From: Pseudomonadales bacterium
GTDB lineage: Bacteria > Pseudomonadota > Gammaproteobacteria > Pseudomonadales > Ketobacteraceae
NCBI GenBank assembly: GCA_002701845.1
Contig: NZXG01000050.1
Span: forward strand, 124,001 to 188,000
Length of the DNA: 64,000 nucleotides
Direction: 5' to 3'
Shown: positions 1 to 9,755 of the stretch, piece after piece
Position numbering within the stretch: position 1 is the first letter of the stretch
How the letters are laid out: each line of letters opens with the position of its first letter
Notes under the pieces: generated by a model
The model's database searches: none
Seen by the model: the letters and a program-made list of their open reading frames with translations, nothing else
What the model was told of the DNA's origin: nothing
Translations under genes and position numbers: made by a program

Positions 1-2
1 AT

Positions 3-263
3 ATTGCCCAGCGTTATGGGGAAACCTTTCAGCGTTATGCCGGGTTGCTGAAACCGGCGCTGCCCGGCGCCACTGACCAGGAGCTGTTCTGGCATACCCA
101 TTTTGCGCTGGGTACCGCGATTTTTACCATGTCGAATTTCGATGCGCTGCGGGCCATGGCGGTTAACGACACCGGACACCGGGGTTCAGTGGATTTCATT
201 GTCAGTCATCTGACGGGTTTTATGGCGGCAGGATTGCGCAATGCCTCGCATCCCCACCGCTGA
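3..263 (+). CDS. TetR-family regulator, C-terminal fragment (PsrA-like by gene order)
   Basis: An open frame enters from the left edge and stops at 263, leaving about 86 C-terminal residues and no DNA-binding domain. The helical ligand-domain character (FWHTHFALGTAIFTM and a C-terminal FMAAGL segment) resembles the end of TetR-type regulators. In Pseudomonas aeruginosa the gene next to nagZ at this place is psrA, a TetR regulator that senses long-chain fatty acids, and the downstream order here (nagZ, MTIP, csiV, mfd) matches that locus. The PsrA identity is therefore inferred from synteny, because the diagnostic helix-turn-helix lies outside the window. The 3' end overlaps the next gene by 23 bases. 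Confidence 0.6.
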   Translation: MAQRYGETFQRYAGLLKPALPGATDQELFWHTHFALGTAIFTMSNFDALRAMAVNDTGHRGSVDFIVSHLTGFMAAGLRNASHPHR

Positions 264-735
264 AATCCGGATTGATATCGGTGGTCAGCTGCTGGAACTC
301 TGGCAACAGGGCCGCTGTATCTGCTCCTGGCCGGTGTCCACCGCCCGCAATGGCCCCGGTAACCGGTCCGGCTCCAATCAAACGCCTCTGGGACGGCATC
401 GGATCCGCGCCTGCATCGGCGCTGATGCGCCGGTGGGCACCGTATTTGTGGGGCGCCGGCCCACTGGTGAAACCTATTCCGCGGAACTGGCCACCCGACA
501 CCCGGGGCGGGATTGGATACTGACCCGCATTCTCTGGTTGTGCGGAGAGGAAACCGGCGTCAACCGCGGCGGCGACGTGGATTCCCAACGGCGATACATT
601 TATATTCATGGCACCCCGGATTCGGAACCCATGGGCATTCCGCTGTCCCACGGTTGTATTCGCATGCGCAATGGGGATGTCATTGAATTGTTTGATCGGG
701 TGGGGCCGGGCACGCCCGTGTTGATCCGGCAATAA
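241..735 (+). CDS. YkuD-domain L,D-transpeptidase-family protein without signal peptide (ElsL-like L,D-carboxypeptidase candidate)
   Basis: This 164-residue protein is essentially a single YkuD domain. The catalytic signature is complete: HGTP at residues 123-126 and SHGCIRM at 136-142, with Cys139 as the nucleophile. There is no signal peptide or membrane segment, so it should be cytosolic, whereas classical L,D-transpeptidases act in the periplasm. A cytosolic YkuD enzyme of this kind (ElsL of Acinetobacter) trims recycled muropeptides as an L,D-carboxypeptidase. The neighbouring nagZ is also a cytosolic recycling enzyme, which supports that role by inference. The ATG at 241 lies inside the end of the upstream regulator gene, so the two may be translationally coupled. 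The YkuD family assignment is secure; the substrate is not. Confidence 0.88.
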   Translation: MPRIPTAEIRIDIGGQLLELWQQGRCICSWPVSTARNGPGNRSGSNQTPLGRHRIRACIGADAPVGTVFVGRRPTGETYSAELATRHPGRDWILTRILWLCGEETGVNRGGDVDSQRRYIYIHGTPDSEPMGIPLSHGCIRMRNGDVIELFDRVGPGTPVLIRQ

Positions 736-765
736 GACCGGGCCCATGGAAAAACAAGGAGCACG

Positions 766-1812
766 ATGAGTGCCATGAGTGCCAACACGCGCTTGGGTCC
801 GGTGATGCTGGACCTTGAAGGTCCCGAACTGGGGGCTGACGATATTCGACGTTTGCGCCATCCGGCCACCGGCGGCGTCATCCTGTTCTCCCGCAATCTG
901 GAATCCGTGTCCCAGGTCCAACAGCTGGTGGCCGCGGTGCGGGCGCAGCGCCCGCAGCTGTTGCTGGCCATTGACCAGGAAGGAGGCCGGGTGCAGCGGC
1001 TGCGGCAGGGTGTGACCCGGCTGCCGGCCCTGGGGGCTTTGGGGCAACACTATGACCGAGATCCGGCGGGAGCGCTGGTGGCGGCGCAGGACTGGGGCTG
1101 GCTGATGGCGGCGGAGATGCTGGCACTGGGGCTGGACTTTTCCTTTGCCCCGGTGCTGGATCTGGAAGTGGGCCGCAGCGCCGTGATCGGTGACCGGGCC
1201 TTCCACGGTGATCCGGCGGTGGTGACCACCCTCGCCGCGGCTTATATCGACGGCATGCATGAAGCGGGTATGGCGGCCACCGGCAAACATTTTCCCGGCC
1301 ACGGCTGGGCCCGGGCCGACTCTCATGTGGCGGTGCCGGAGGACGAGCGACCCCTGGCTCAAATCCAGCAGCAGGATCTGGTGCCTTTTACCCGACTCAG
1401 CGCGCGGCTGGACGCGGTGATGCCGGCCCATGTAATTTACCAGGCCGTGGATTCTCGCCCGGCGGGGTTTTCCCGGCTCTGGTTGCAACAGCAATTGCGG
1501 CAGGGGCTGAACTTTAACGGCGTCATTTTCAGTGATGACCTGAATATGGCGGGGGCGGCGGTGGCCGGTGATTACGCTCAGCGGGCCCGGGCGGCTCTGG
1601 AGGCCGGCTGCGATATGGCGTTGTTGTGTAACAACGCGGCGGGCGCCGATCAGGTGCTGGACTGGCTGGCGGCGGAACCCCAATGGCCCGACCCCCGGCG
1701 GCTGGCGCCCATGGCCGCCCGGCAGCGGCTGGAATGGGATGCCCTGTGGCAAAGCCAGCGTTATCAGCAGGTGCGGCAGGCTATCGAAGCACAAACGGGT
1801 GCACAACAATAA
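766..1812 (+). CDS. nagZ: beta-N-acetylhexosaminidase NagZ
   Basis: NagZ removes N-acetylglucosamine from 1,6-anhydro-muropeptides in the cytoplasm during peptidoglycan recycling; its products influence AmpR-controlled beta-lactamase in many relatives. The 348-residue length is usual for the proteobacterial enzyme (glycoside hydrolase family 3). Family marks are AIDQEGGRVQRL (68-79), KHFPGHG (174-180) with the mobile-loop Asp185/His187 pair, and the nucleophile motif FSDDLNM around residue 257. An AAGGAG ribosome-binding site precedes the ATG. The gene follows the YkuD gene by 30 bases and precedes the MscS gene by 28, suggesting one operon from the regulator to MTIP. Confidence 0.96.
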   Translation: MSAMSANTRLGPVMLDLEGPELGADDIRRLRHPATGGVILFSRNLESVSQVQQLVAAVRAQRPQLLLAIDQEGGRVQRLRQGVTRLPALGALGQHYDRDPAGALVAAQDWGWLMAAEMLALGLDFSFAPVLDLEVGRSAVIGDRAFHGDPAVVTTLAAAYIDGMHEAGMAATGKHFPGHGWARADSHVAVPEDERPLAQIQQQDLVPFTRLSARLDAVMPAHVIYQAVDSRPAGFSRLWLQQQLRQGLNFNGVIFSDDLNMAGAAVAGDYAQRARAALEAGCDMALLCNNAAGADQVLDWLAAEPQWPDPRRLAPMAARQRLEWDALWQSQRYQQVRQAIEAQTGAQQ

Positions 1813-1840
1813 ACAGGCGAACATCGACAGGAGTAACGCA

Positions 1841-2950
1841 GTGGAAATGCTGGCCCAGTGGTGGCAGGAGTTCAACGGCAGCCGGGATTGGGTAATACAG
1901 GTATTCGTGGTGGTGTTTGTCAGCCTGCTGGCCAACTACATCGCCCGTAAGTTCTACGACCGGCTGGAGCGAAAATTTGCCCAGACTCGTAACCTGTGGG
2001 ATGACGCCCTGTTGTGGGCCATCCGCAAACCCTCCCGGGCCTTTATTCTGGTGGTGGGCGCCCGCGTCGTGGCGGAGATTATGGCGCCGCTAATGGACGA
2101 ATCCTACAACGCCCTGGTGGCACCGCTGTTTGTGGTGCTGGTGGTAGTGGTGGTGCTCTGGTTCCTGATCCGGATGATTTCCAAGGCCGAGGAACTGTTG
2201 AAAACCCCGGGTTATACCCAGGAGCCGCTGGATGAAACCACGGTCACCGCCATGGCCAAGCTGTTGCGGCTGGCGGTGATTATCACCGGCGGCCTGGTAA
2301 TCGCCCAGTCCATGGGTATTTCTATCTCCGGAGTGCTGGCGTTTGGCGGTATCGGCGGCATTGCCGTGGGTTTTGCCGCCAAGGATCTGCTGGCCAACTT
2401 TTTTGGTGGCCTGATGGTGTACCTGGACCGGCCGTTTTCCGTGGGGGACTGGGTGCGTTCCCCAGACCGGGAGATCGAGGGCACGGTGGAACATATCGGC
2501 TGGCGCCTTACCATTATCCGCACCTTTGACAAGCGCCCGCTTTATGTACCCAACGCCACCTTCACCAGTATCGCGCTGGAAAACCCCTCGCGCATGAGTC
2601 ACCGGCGCATCTATGAGACCATGGGGGTGCGGTATGACGATGTGGAGCAGCTACCCGCCATTGTGGCGGCGGTAAAATCCATGCTGGAACAGCATCCGGA
2701 GATCGATCACAATCAGACTCTGATTGTGAATTTTAATAAATACGGCGCTTCCTCCCTGGATTTCTTTATCTACTGCATGACTCACACCACCAACTGGGTC
2801 AAGTACCATGAGGTAAAGCAGGACGTGTTGTTCAAAATTGCCGAGATAGTGTCGCAGCAGCGCGCCGAATTTGCCTTCCCCACCCAGACCCTGCATTTGA
2901 TTGAGGGGGAGGTGCAGGACAGCCTTGCAGATCCCGAGGAACCCAAATGA
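1841..2950 (+). CDS. MscS-family small-conductance mechanosensitive channel
   Basis: The predicted 369-residue inner-membrane protein would open on membrane tension and release solutes on osmotic downshock. It has hydrophobic segments near residues 17-35, 66-82 and 92-112, then the glycine/alanine-rich pore helix (residues 165-190, including FGGIGGIAVGFAAKD) and a FSVGDWV beta-domain start, all typical of MscS. The open frame extends far upstream inside nagZ, but the GTG at 1841 is chosen because AGGAG sits 7 bases ahead of it; an ATG at 1847 is the alternative. The stop overlaps the hpt start in an ATGA, so the two are probably co-translated. It is of the short MscS class, with no periplasmic extension. 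Confidence 0.92.
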   Translation: MEMLAQWWQEFNGSRDWVIQVFVVVFVSLLANYIARKFYDRLERKFAQTRNLWDDALLWAIRKPSRAFILVVGARVVAEIMAPLMDESYNALVAPLFVVLVVVVVLWFLIRMISKAEELLKTPGYTQEPLDETTVTAMAKLLRLAVIITGGLVIAQSMGISISGVLAFGGIGGIAVGFAAKDLLANFFGGLMVYLDRPFSVGDWVRSPDREIEGTVEHIGWRLTIIRTFDKRPLYVPNATFTSIALENPSRMSHRRIYETMGVRYDDVEQLPAIVAAVKSMLEQHPEIDHNQTLIVNFNKYGASSLDFFIYCMTHTTNWVKYHEVKQDVLFKIAEIVSQQRAEFAFPTQTLHLIEGEVQDSLADPEEPK

Positions 2951-3504
2951 GTACAACAGCCAATGAAGTGGAAACCATCTGGCGCGAAGCGGATTGTCTG
3001 TGGACTGAGCAACAGATAGAGCGGGCCATCGAAGCGGTGGCGCAAACCATCGAGACTGACCTGGCGGACAAGGACCCGCTGGTGCTGGTGGTGATGAAAG
3101 GCGGCATGATCTTCGGCGCCCGTCTGGTGATGCGGCTGCGCTTTCCCCTGGAACTGGATTACATACACGCCACCCGCTACGGCCTGGAAACCCAGGGGGC
3201 GGAACTGCACTGGAAAGTGTTGCCGCAACACCCGTTGGAAGGCCGCCATGTGCTGGTGGTGGACGATATCCTGGATGAAGGGGAGACGCTGTGCAAAATC
3301 CTGCAGAGCTGTCGTCAGCAGCAGCCGGCTTCCCTGCGCTGCACGGTGCTGGTGGATAAAGTTCATGAGCGTAAATATCAGCCCGACTTCAAGGCGGATT
3401 ACACCTGCCTGGAGGTGCCGGACCGGTTTGTGTTCGGTTACGGAATGGATTACAAAGGCTATCTGCGTAACGCCGACGGTATTTTTGCCGTCAAGGGTCT
3501 GTAA
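2947..3504 (+). CDS. hpt: hypoxanthine-guanine phosphoribosyltransferase
   Basis: This 185-residue enzyme salvages purines by joining hypoxanthine or guanine to PRPP. The type I phosphoribosyltransferase PRPP loop is clear at residues 102-115 (VLVVDDILDEGETL), and an LVVMKGG loop lies near 47-53. The start overlaps the MscS stop by four bases. MTIP follows 30 bases downstream and yields hypoxanthine, a substrate of this enzyme, so the pair can form a short salvage route from methylthioinosine to IMP. That functional link follows from known chemistry and gene order. Preference for hypoxanthine over guanine cannot be read from the sequence. Confidence 0.93.
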   Translation: MSTTANEVETIWREADCLWTEQQIERAIEAVAQTIETDLADKDPLVLVVMKGGMIFGARLVMRLRFPLELDYIHATRYGLETQGAELHWKVLPQHPLEGRHVLVVDDILDEGETLCKILQSCRQQQPASLRCTVLVDKVHERKYQPDFKADYTCLEVPDRFVFGYGMDYKGYLRNADGIFAVKGL

Positions 3505-4263
<759 letters not shown>

Positions 4264-4290
4264 AGCCCGCCCGGATTGACCCGTCTGGAT

Positions 4291-5154
4291 TCAGCGCAGG
4301 CTCAGATGGCCCAGGGCCCTCCGGCTCACCGCGCTGGCGTCGGCTTCGTCAGCGTCCGGCCCCGCTTCCGGTGAGGCATCGGGTGTGGCATCCGGTGTAT
4401 AAGGCACCACTTTTACCAGCACTCCGAATAACGGATTGTCCAGGTAGTGCAGCTCGCCGCTGCGCATGCGGCGGGATTCCCTGAGGGGCACCGTCTGTAC
4501 CGACTTGTAACGGGTCACGGTTTCCGAGTAATCCGCTGACTCCAGATTCATCGGCTCCAGGGACAGGCGGCGGTCATTCCCCCCGTCTTCCTGGCGCAGG
4601 TCATCGTCGATGGTGTTGGCGGTCTCCCACCAGGGGGAAATTACCTCTACTTGCTGGATATACTCCGATAGCCAGAGTTCCGTGCGCAGGTGCAGATAGC
4701 GGGCCACCACCAGGGTGACACTGCCTTCCAACTCGTGATAATCCCCAAATTGATCACCGGCCTGAATCAGCACCGGGATTGCCTGCTCGGAATCCAACGC
4801 CGGCTGGTTCCAGCTTACCTGGGTCATAATGCGATAATTGGAGCTGAGCTTGAGGCTGCGCAGTACCGACTGAAACTCGTCGTCCTGGGGCTCCACCAGG
4901 CGAAAGGCGTCCAGGGGCCCGGTGTCGTCCGCCGCCGGCTCCAGCTCCAGGATGCCCTGAGGAAAACTCAGGTCCAGGGTGTCCGGGTTGGGCCATTGCT
5001 CATTCCCCAGGGGACTGTTCAGGTGGCGGAAGATCACCACGGAAATCTGATACCAGGGGGTGTCTTCGTCTTCGGCCGCCCAAGTGACAGAGGATAATAA
5101 CAGCAGCGTCAGCAGGGCTGGCATAAGACGCTTGGAAACGGTCATTTTGAACAT
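4291..5154 (-). CDS. csiV: CsiV-like envelope protein with signal peptide
   Basis: The protein of about 287 residues starts with a lysine-containing signal peptide (MFKMTVSKRLMPALLTLLLLSSVTWA) and is predicted to be periplasmic. The first part of the mature chain, WYQISVVIFRH followed by a domain with LQIL-type strands, and a basic RRMRSGELHYLDNPLFGVLV segment near the C-terminus, match the CsiV family. CsiV of Vibrio binds peptidoglycan and supports LpoA-PBP1a. The same gene sits directly after mfd in Pseudomonas (PA3003), as here. An ATG at 5199 would extend into mfd, but the start at 5154 places the signal peptide at the N-terminus. The last 30 residues are rich in Asp, Ala and Pro, ending in LGHLSLR. 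Confidence 0.8.
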   Translation of the reverse strand: MFKMTVSKRLMPALLTLLLLSSVTWAAEDEDTPWYQISVVIFRHLNSPLGNEQWPNPDTLDLSFPQGILELEPAADDTGPLDAFRLVEPQDDEFQSVLRSLKLSSNYRIMTQVSWNQPALDSEQAIPVLIQAGDQFGDYHELEGSVTLVVARYLHLRTELWLSEYIQQVEVISPWWETANTIDDDLRQEDGGNDRRLSLEPMNLESADYSETVTRYKSVQTVPLRESRRMRSGELHYLDNPLFGVLVKVVPYTPDATPDASPEAGPDADEADASAVSRRALGHLSLR

Positions 5155-5179
5155 GGGCACCGGGGGCTCAACAGGGAAT

Positions 5180-8100
5180 TCAGGAGGGAGGCGCCACACT
5201 GAGCTGCTGCAGCAATTCTTCCATCAGTTGCAGGCGCTCGTCGGCGGTCTCCGTTGCAATCATGAATCTTAACTTATCTGCGCCCTCCAGTTTATAGAAC
5301 TGGGGCTGAATTTGGACCATTTTTACAATAGTCAGGGGGTGCACCTGGGTATCGGCGGCAAACTCCACCCGACCGCCCCGGGGTCCGGCGTCCACTTTGG
5401 CAAGCCCCAGGGTCTGAGCCCGCAATTTGATTTTGGTGAGGCGAAACAGGTTGCGGGTGGGCTCGGGCAGCGTGCCGAAACGATCCACCAGTTCCACCCG
5501 CAGTTCGTCCAGCTCGTCGTCGCAGCGGGCATTGGCGATGCGCTTGTAGGTGATCAGGCGCAGATGCACATCCCGCACGTAGTCCTCGGTGATCAGGGCC
5601 GGGATGCGCAGGTCGATATCCGCGCCGTGGCGCAGGGGTTTGTCCAGGTTCGGGGTTTTGCCTTCCTTGATGGCCGCCACCGCCTCTTCCAGCAGTTCCA
5701 TATACAGGGAAAACCCGATGCTGTTCATATTGCCGCTCTGCTCCTCCCCCAACAGTTCTCCGGCACCACGGATTTCCAGATCATGGCTGGCCAGGGTGAA
5801 GCCGGCGCCCAGATCGTGCGCCTCGGCGATGGCCTCCAGCCGCTTGCGGGCGTCACCGGTAATGGCTTTGGGGGGCGGCGTCAGCAGATAGGCATAGGCC
5901 TGGTGGTGGGACCGGCCCACCCGGCCCCGCAGCTGATGCAACTGGGCCAGGCCGAACTTGTCGGCGCGGTCGATAATAATGGTGTTGGCGGAGGGCACGT
6001 CGATACCGGTTTCGATGATGGTGGTGCACATCAGGAGGTTGTAGCGCTTGTGATAGAAGTCCGTCATCACCTGTTCCAGTTCCCGCTCCCGCATCTGGCC
6101 GTGGGCCACCACCACCCGGGCTTCCGGCACCAGCTCCCGGATCACTTCCGCCCGGCGCTCAATGGACTTCACTTCGTTGTGGAGGAAATAGACCTGCCCG
6201 CCCCGCAGTAACTCCCGCAGAATGGCCTCTTTGATCACCGGCTTGTTCTCTTCCCGGACAAAGGTTTTGATGGACAGACGTTTCGCCGGCGGCGTGGCTA
6301 TGATGGACATATCCCGGACCCCGGACATGGCCATATTCAGGGTCCGGGGGATGGGGGTGGCGGTGAGGGTGAGCATATCCACATCCGCCCGCATTGCCTT
6401 CAGCCGCTCTTTATGCCGGACCCCAAAGCGGTGCTCTTCATCGACGATGATCAGGCCCAGGTTGTTAAACCGTACCGTTTCCTGCAGTAGCTTGTGGGTG
6501 CCCACCACGATATCGATTTTGCCTTCCGCCAGCCGCTGCAGGGCCTGGGTCTGTTCCTTGCCAGTGCGGAACCGGGACAGCACTTCCAGTTGTACCGGCC
6601 AGTCGGCAAAGCGGTCTTTGAAGGTATCAAAATGCTGCTGCGCCAGCAGGGTGGTGGGCACCAGCACCGCCACCTGCCGGCCGGACTGCACCGCCACAAA
6701 GGCTGCGCGCATGGCCACTTCGGTTTTGCCGAAACCCACGTCGCCGCACACCAGCCGGTCGGTGGGGCGGTTGGAGGTGAGATCGGCGATCACCGCATCG
6801 ATGGCGGCCTGTTGGTCCGGGGTTTCCTCAAACGGAAAGCCGGCACAAAACGCTTCATAATCGGCCCGACTGATGCTGAAGGCATGGCCGGCTTTGGCGG
6901 CCCGCCGGGCATAAATATTCAGCAGCTCCGCGGCGGTATCGTGAATTTGTTCGGCGGCCTTGCGCTTCTCCCGGTTCCACTGATCCGTGCCCAGTTTGTG
7001 CAGGGGCGCCAGGCTGTCACTGGCACCGGAGTAGCGGCTGATCAGATGCAGGGAGGACACCGGCACATAAAGCTTGGCGCCGCCGGCGTATTCCAGGGTC
7101 AGAAACTCCTGCGGTTGGGCGTCAATATCCAGGGTCTGCAGACCCTGATAGCGGCCCACGCCATGATCGATGTGCACTACCGGATCGCCTGCCTGCAGTT
7201 CCGTCAGGTTGCGGATGACATTTTCCGCCTGCTGGTCGCCGCGCTTGCGGCGCCGTTGCTGCATCACCCGATGGCCGAACAGTTGCGGCTCGGTGACCAC
7301 ACTCAGAGCCGGTGTCTGCAGTTCCAGACCCGCGCTCAGGGGGGCGATGGCCAGCATCACCGGCACCTGGGGATGCTGCAGAAAATCCGGCCAGTGGGCG
7401 GCACTGCGGGGCACAATGCCGATGCGCTGTAACAGTTCCAGCAGGGTGTCCTTGCGGCCGGCGGATTCCGCCACCAGTAACACCCGGCAACCATTGTCAG
7501 CCGCCTGCTGGCAATGGTCCTGCAGGGCCTGCAGGGGATTACCGGCCTTGGCGTTCACCGGCAGTTCCGGCGGTGGCGTCAGGGGCAGGTCCGTATGATG
7601 TTGTTTATCCGCCCCCGGGGTGCCGCGGAATTGGATGCGGGGCCACTGTTTCAGCGCCTGGTTCAGTTCTTCCACCCCCAGAAACAGTTGTTCCGGGGGC
7701 AGAATGGGGCGCTGCAGATCGTAGCGCAGCTCTTCGTAACGATTGTCACAGTCGGTGCGAAAGTGGCTGGCGCTGTCGGTCAGTGACTGCGGCGTGACGA
7801 TCAGAACATTATCCGGCAGATAATCAAACAGGGTGGCGGTCTGCTCGAAGAACAGGGGCAGGTAGTATTCAATCCCGGCGCTGGCGATGCCCGCCGCGAT
7901 ATCCTGGTACAGGGTGCAGCTGCGCGGATCCACATCGAAGCGGGCTTTAAAGCGCTGTTTGAAGGCCTGCAGCGCCGCCTCGTGCAGCGGGAATTCCTTG
8001 CCGGGCAGCAGCCGGACCTGTTGCACCTGCTGGATGGAGCGCTGGGTCTCCGGATCGAAGGAGCGCAGGGTGTCGATCTCATCATCGAACAGTTCGATGC

Positions 8101-8647
8101 GGTAGGGTACGGTACTGCCCATGGGGAACAGATCCATAATGGCGCCCCGGATCGCATACTCACCGTGATCCAGTACTGTGTCCACTGCCCGGTAGCCGGC
8201 CTGATCCAGTTGCAGGCGCACCCGATTCAGGTCAAAGGTCTGGCCCACATCCAGCAGCAGGGTCTGGCCACTGAGGAATTCGGGGGGCGCCAGACGGTGC
8301 ATCAGGGTGGATACCGGCACCACCAGCACGCCCTGGCCCATCTGTGGCAGCCGGTACAGGGTGGCCAGCCGCTGGGAGATGATGTCCTGGTGGGGGGAGA
8401 AACTGTCATAGGGCAGGGTCTCCCAATCCGGGAAGGACAGGATCTGCAGATCCTCACCGGCATAGAAGGGCAGCTCCAGCTCCAACTGCTGGGCACTCTG
8501 GGTATCGCGGGTGATGACCAGGATCAGGCCCTGGTGTTTGCCGGCGGCCTGGGCCAGGGCCCAGGCCTGACCGCTGCCCTGCAGATTGCTCCAGATCCGC
8601 TGATCGCCGGCTCTGATGGGGAAATTGTCAAGAAAATCAGGTGTCAT
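5180..8647 (-). CDS. mfd: transcription-repair coupling factor Mfd
   Basis: At 1155 residues this is a full-length Mfd, the DNA translocase that removes RNA polymerase stalled at lesions and recruits UvrA. Domains in order: a UvrB-like N-terminal module, the RNA-polymerase-interacting CarD-like domain (about 480-560, GDPVVHIDHGVGRYQGL), a RecG-like helicase core with Walker A GDVGFGKTE (about 635), DEEHRFG (about 736) and TATPIPRTL, and a C-terminal TRCF domain. No key motif is missing. The gene ends 25 bases before the csiV start, so the two are probably one transcript. The 289-base gap to the phasin gene upstream holds the mfd promoter, but I could not identify convincing hexamers there. 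Confidence 0.98.
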   Translation of the reverse strand: MTPDFLDNFPIRAGDQRIWSNLQGSGQAWALAQAAGKHQGLILVITRDTQSAQQLELELPFYAGEDLQILSFPDWETLPYDSFSPHQDIISQRLATLYRLPQMGQGVLVVPVSTLMHRLAPPEFLSGQTLLLDVGQTFDLNRVRLQLDQAGYRAVDTVLDHGEYAIRGAIMDLFPMGSTVPYRIELFDDEIDTLRSFDPETQRSIQQVQQVRLLPGKEFPLHEAALQAFKQRFKARFDVDPRSCTLYQDIAAGIASAGIEYYLPLFFEQTATLFDYLPDNVLIVTPQSLTDSASHFRTDCDNRYEELRYDLQRPILPPEQLFLGVEELNQALKQWPRIQFRGTPGADKQHHTDLPLTPPPELPVNAKAGNPLQALQDHCQQAADNGCRVLLVAESAGRKDTLLELLQRIGIVPRSAAHWPDFLQHPQVPVMLAIAPLSAGLELQTPALSVVTEPQLFGHRVMQQRRRKRGDQQAENVIRNLTELQAGDPVVHIDHGVGRYQGLQTLDIDAQPQEFLTLEYAGGAKLYVPVSSLHLISRYSGASDSLAPLHKLGTDQWNREKRKAAEQIHDTAAELLNIYARRAAKAGHAFSISRADYEAFCAGFPFEETPDQQAAIDAVIADLTSNRPTDRLVCGDVGFGKTEVAMRAAFVAVQSGRQVAVLVPTTLLAQQHFDTFKDRFADWPVQLEVLSRFRTGKEQTQALQRLAEGKIDIVVGTHKLLQETVRFNNLGLIIVDEEHRFGVRHKERLKAMRADVDMLTLTATPIPRTLNMAMSGVRDMSIIATPPAKRLSIKTFVREENKPVIKEAILRELLRGGQVYFLHNEVKSIERRAEVIRELVPEARVVVAHGQMRERELEQVMTDFYHKRYNLLMCTTIIETGIDVPSANTIIIDRADKFGLAQLHQLRGRVGRSHHQAYAYLLTPPPKAITGDARKRLEAIAEAHDLGAGFTLASHDLEIRGAGELLGEEQSGNMNSIGFSLYMELLEEAVAAIKEGKTPNLDKPLRHGADIDLRIPALITEDYVRDVHLRLITYKRIANARCDDELDELRVELVDRFGTLPEPTRNLFRLTKIKLRAQTLGLAKVDAGPRGGRVEFAADTQVHPLTIVKMVQIQPQFYKLEGADKLRFMIATETADERLQLMEELLQQLSVAPPS

Positions 8648-8936
8648 CAGATGTTATGCAGTGGGCGGCTGGCAATGGGAAAAGCGCATTGTACAGACTT
8701 TTGTTGCCGGGTGAAGGGCGGTTTTGAAAGCAAACGCCGCGCTGGTGGCCATCGATGCAGTGCAACGCAGCCAGCGAGGACCTCTGCCAGCCCCGAAGAA
8801 GCCACTCAGACTTGTTCAGAGGTTCCCTAGTATGAATATTCTAAATTTCCCTGATATATTTTGGCAGTTAAAGTCAATGGCGTTGCGGTAAACCTTGTGA
8901 TTGACAAGTCAGCAGCTGAGACGGGAGAACAGCATT

Positions 8937-9458
8937 ATGGCGGATAAGAAACCAGCCTCTGACAAGCAGGTGGGGCAACTGGCGGAAAATATGGCGGATC
9001 GCGTAAAAGAGTCCGCTAACCAGATCTGGCTGGCGGGCCTGGGGGCTTATTCCAAAGCCGAGGAAGAGGGCAATAAACTGTTCGACACCCTGGTGCAGGA
9101 TGGTGAGCGTCTGGAGGCACGTACCCGTAAAATCGTGGATAAGCCGTTGACTGCGGCGCGGGAAAAAGTGGAAACCGTGCGCGCCCGGGCCACCGGTTCC
9201 TGGGAACGGGTGGAGAAAGCCTTCGATATTCGGGTGTCCAAAGCCCTGGGGCGGCTGAATATTCCGAGCCGGGCCGATGTGGAGATGTTAAACAGCCGTA
9301 TCGCGGAGCTGGAACAGAAGCTGGCGCAGCTCGAGGCCGCCGCCCAATCCGGAGCGGTTCGCCGGCGTCCTGCTCAGGAGGATAACGGGGCCGGGAAAAG
9401 TCCGGCACCTGGCAAGTCAGCGACTGCTGACCGGCGAACCCGGAAGTCCTCGCACTGA
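8937..9458 (+). CDS. phasin-family protein (PHA granule associated)
   Basis: The 173-residue helical protein begins with a charged stretch, then the phasin-like segment ANQIWLAGLGAYSKAEEEGNKLFDTLVQDG (residues about 27-56; shown here only to define the family), followed by a long amphipathic coiled coil and a basic alanine/proline-rich tail ending SATADRRTRKSSH. This layout is that of PhaF/PhaI phasins, which coat polyhydroxyalkanoate granules; a basic tail in PhaF binds DNA. The ATG at 8937 is preceded by GGGAGA; an upstream TTG at 8901 is less likely. No PHA synthase is visible in the window. An upstream AT-rich stretch at 8825-8880 may carry the promoter. Confidence 0.85.
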   Translation: MADKKPASDKQVGQLAENMADRVKESANQIWLAGLGAYSKAEEEGNKLFDTLVQDGERLEARTRKIVDKPLTAAREKVETVRARATGSWERVEKAFDIRVSKALGRLNIPSRADVEMLNSRIAELEQKLAQLEAAAQSGAVRRRPAQEDNGAGKSPAPGKSATADRRTRKSSH

Positions 9459-9568
9459 CTGTAGCGGGGACCCGGCGGCGAGCGGTTGTCAACAGCTTAA
9501 GGAACTTTTCATCCTGCTTGAAGATGTTGTTATAAGTTATTGATTATGGAATAAGACGCCCGTAAGTG

Positions 9569-9590
9569 TTTGATTTTAAAGAAAATCAAA
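9569..9590. repeat. perfect 9-bp inverted repeat, AT-rich
   Basis: Arms TTTGATTTT and AAAATCAAA flank a 4-base loop (AAAG). It lies 110 bases after the phasin stop. No T-run follows directly on either strand beyond the arm itself, so it is not a classical terminator; it could be an operator. Confidence 0.6.
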
Positions 9591-9737
9591 TCAGGTTATA
9601 ATTTAATCAATCTGTTGAGGTGGCAGTCATGATGGCAATTTCAGGACATTGTCACCAAAGCATCCACAGAGTTGTCCACAGAAAATGTTGATAACTTTCG
9701 CAGTGTTTTGCCGGCACTCGGTGCCACCCAAATTCTG

Positions 9738-9755
9738 TGTTGGCAAGGGCCAACA
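9738..9755. repeat. perfect 7-bp inverted repeat upstream of the Sel1 gene
   Basis: Arms TGTTGGC and GCCAACA flank AAGG. The element lies about 70-100 bases ahead of the Sel1-repeat gene and could be an operator or an RNA hairpin in its leader. No known regulator consensus is matched. Confidence 0.55.

Noticed and set aside
1568-1840. Upstream extension of the MscS open frame inside nagZ
   Set aside because: The extension is the shadow of nagZ in another frame. The GTG at 1841 has a good AGGAG and gives the normal MscS start.
220-1935. Long open frame on the minus strand (571 codons) opposite the YkuD and nagZ genes
   Set aside because: It is antisense to two clear genes, has no recognisable domain, and its composition (His, Pro, Gln, Arg) is that of a GC-rich shadow frame.
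9569-9590. FNR/ANR box in the AT-rich inverted repeat
   Set aside because: It contains TTGAT and ATCAA, but they are separated by ten bases instead of four.
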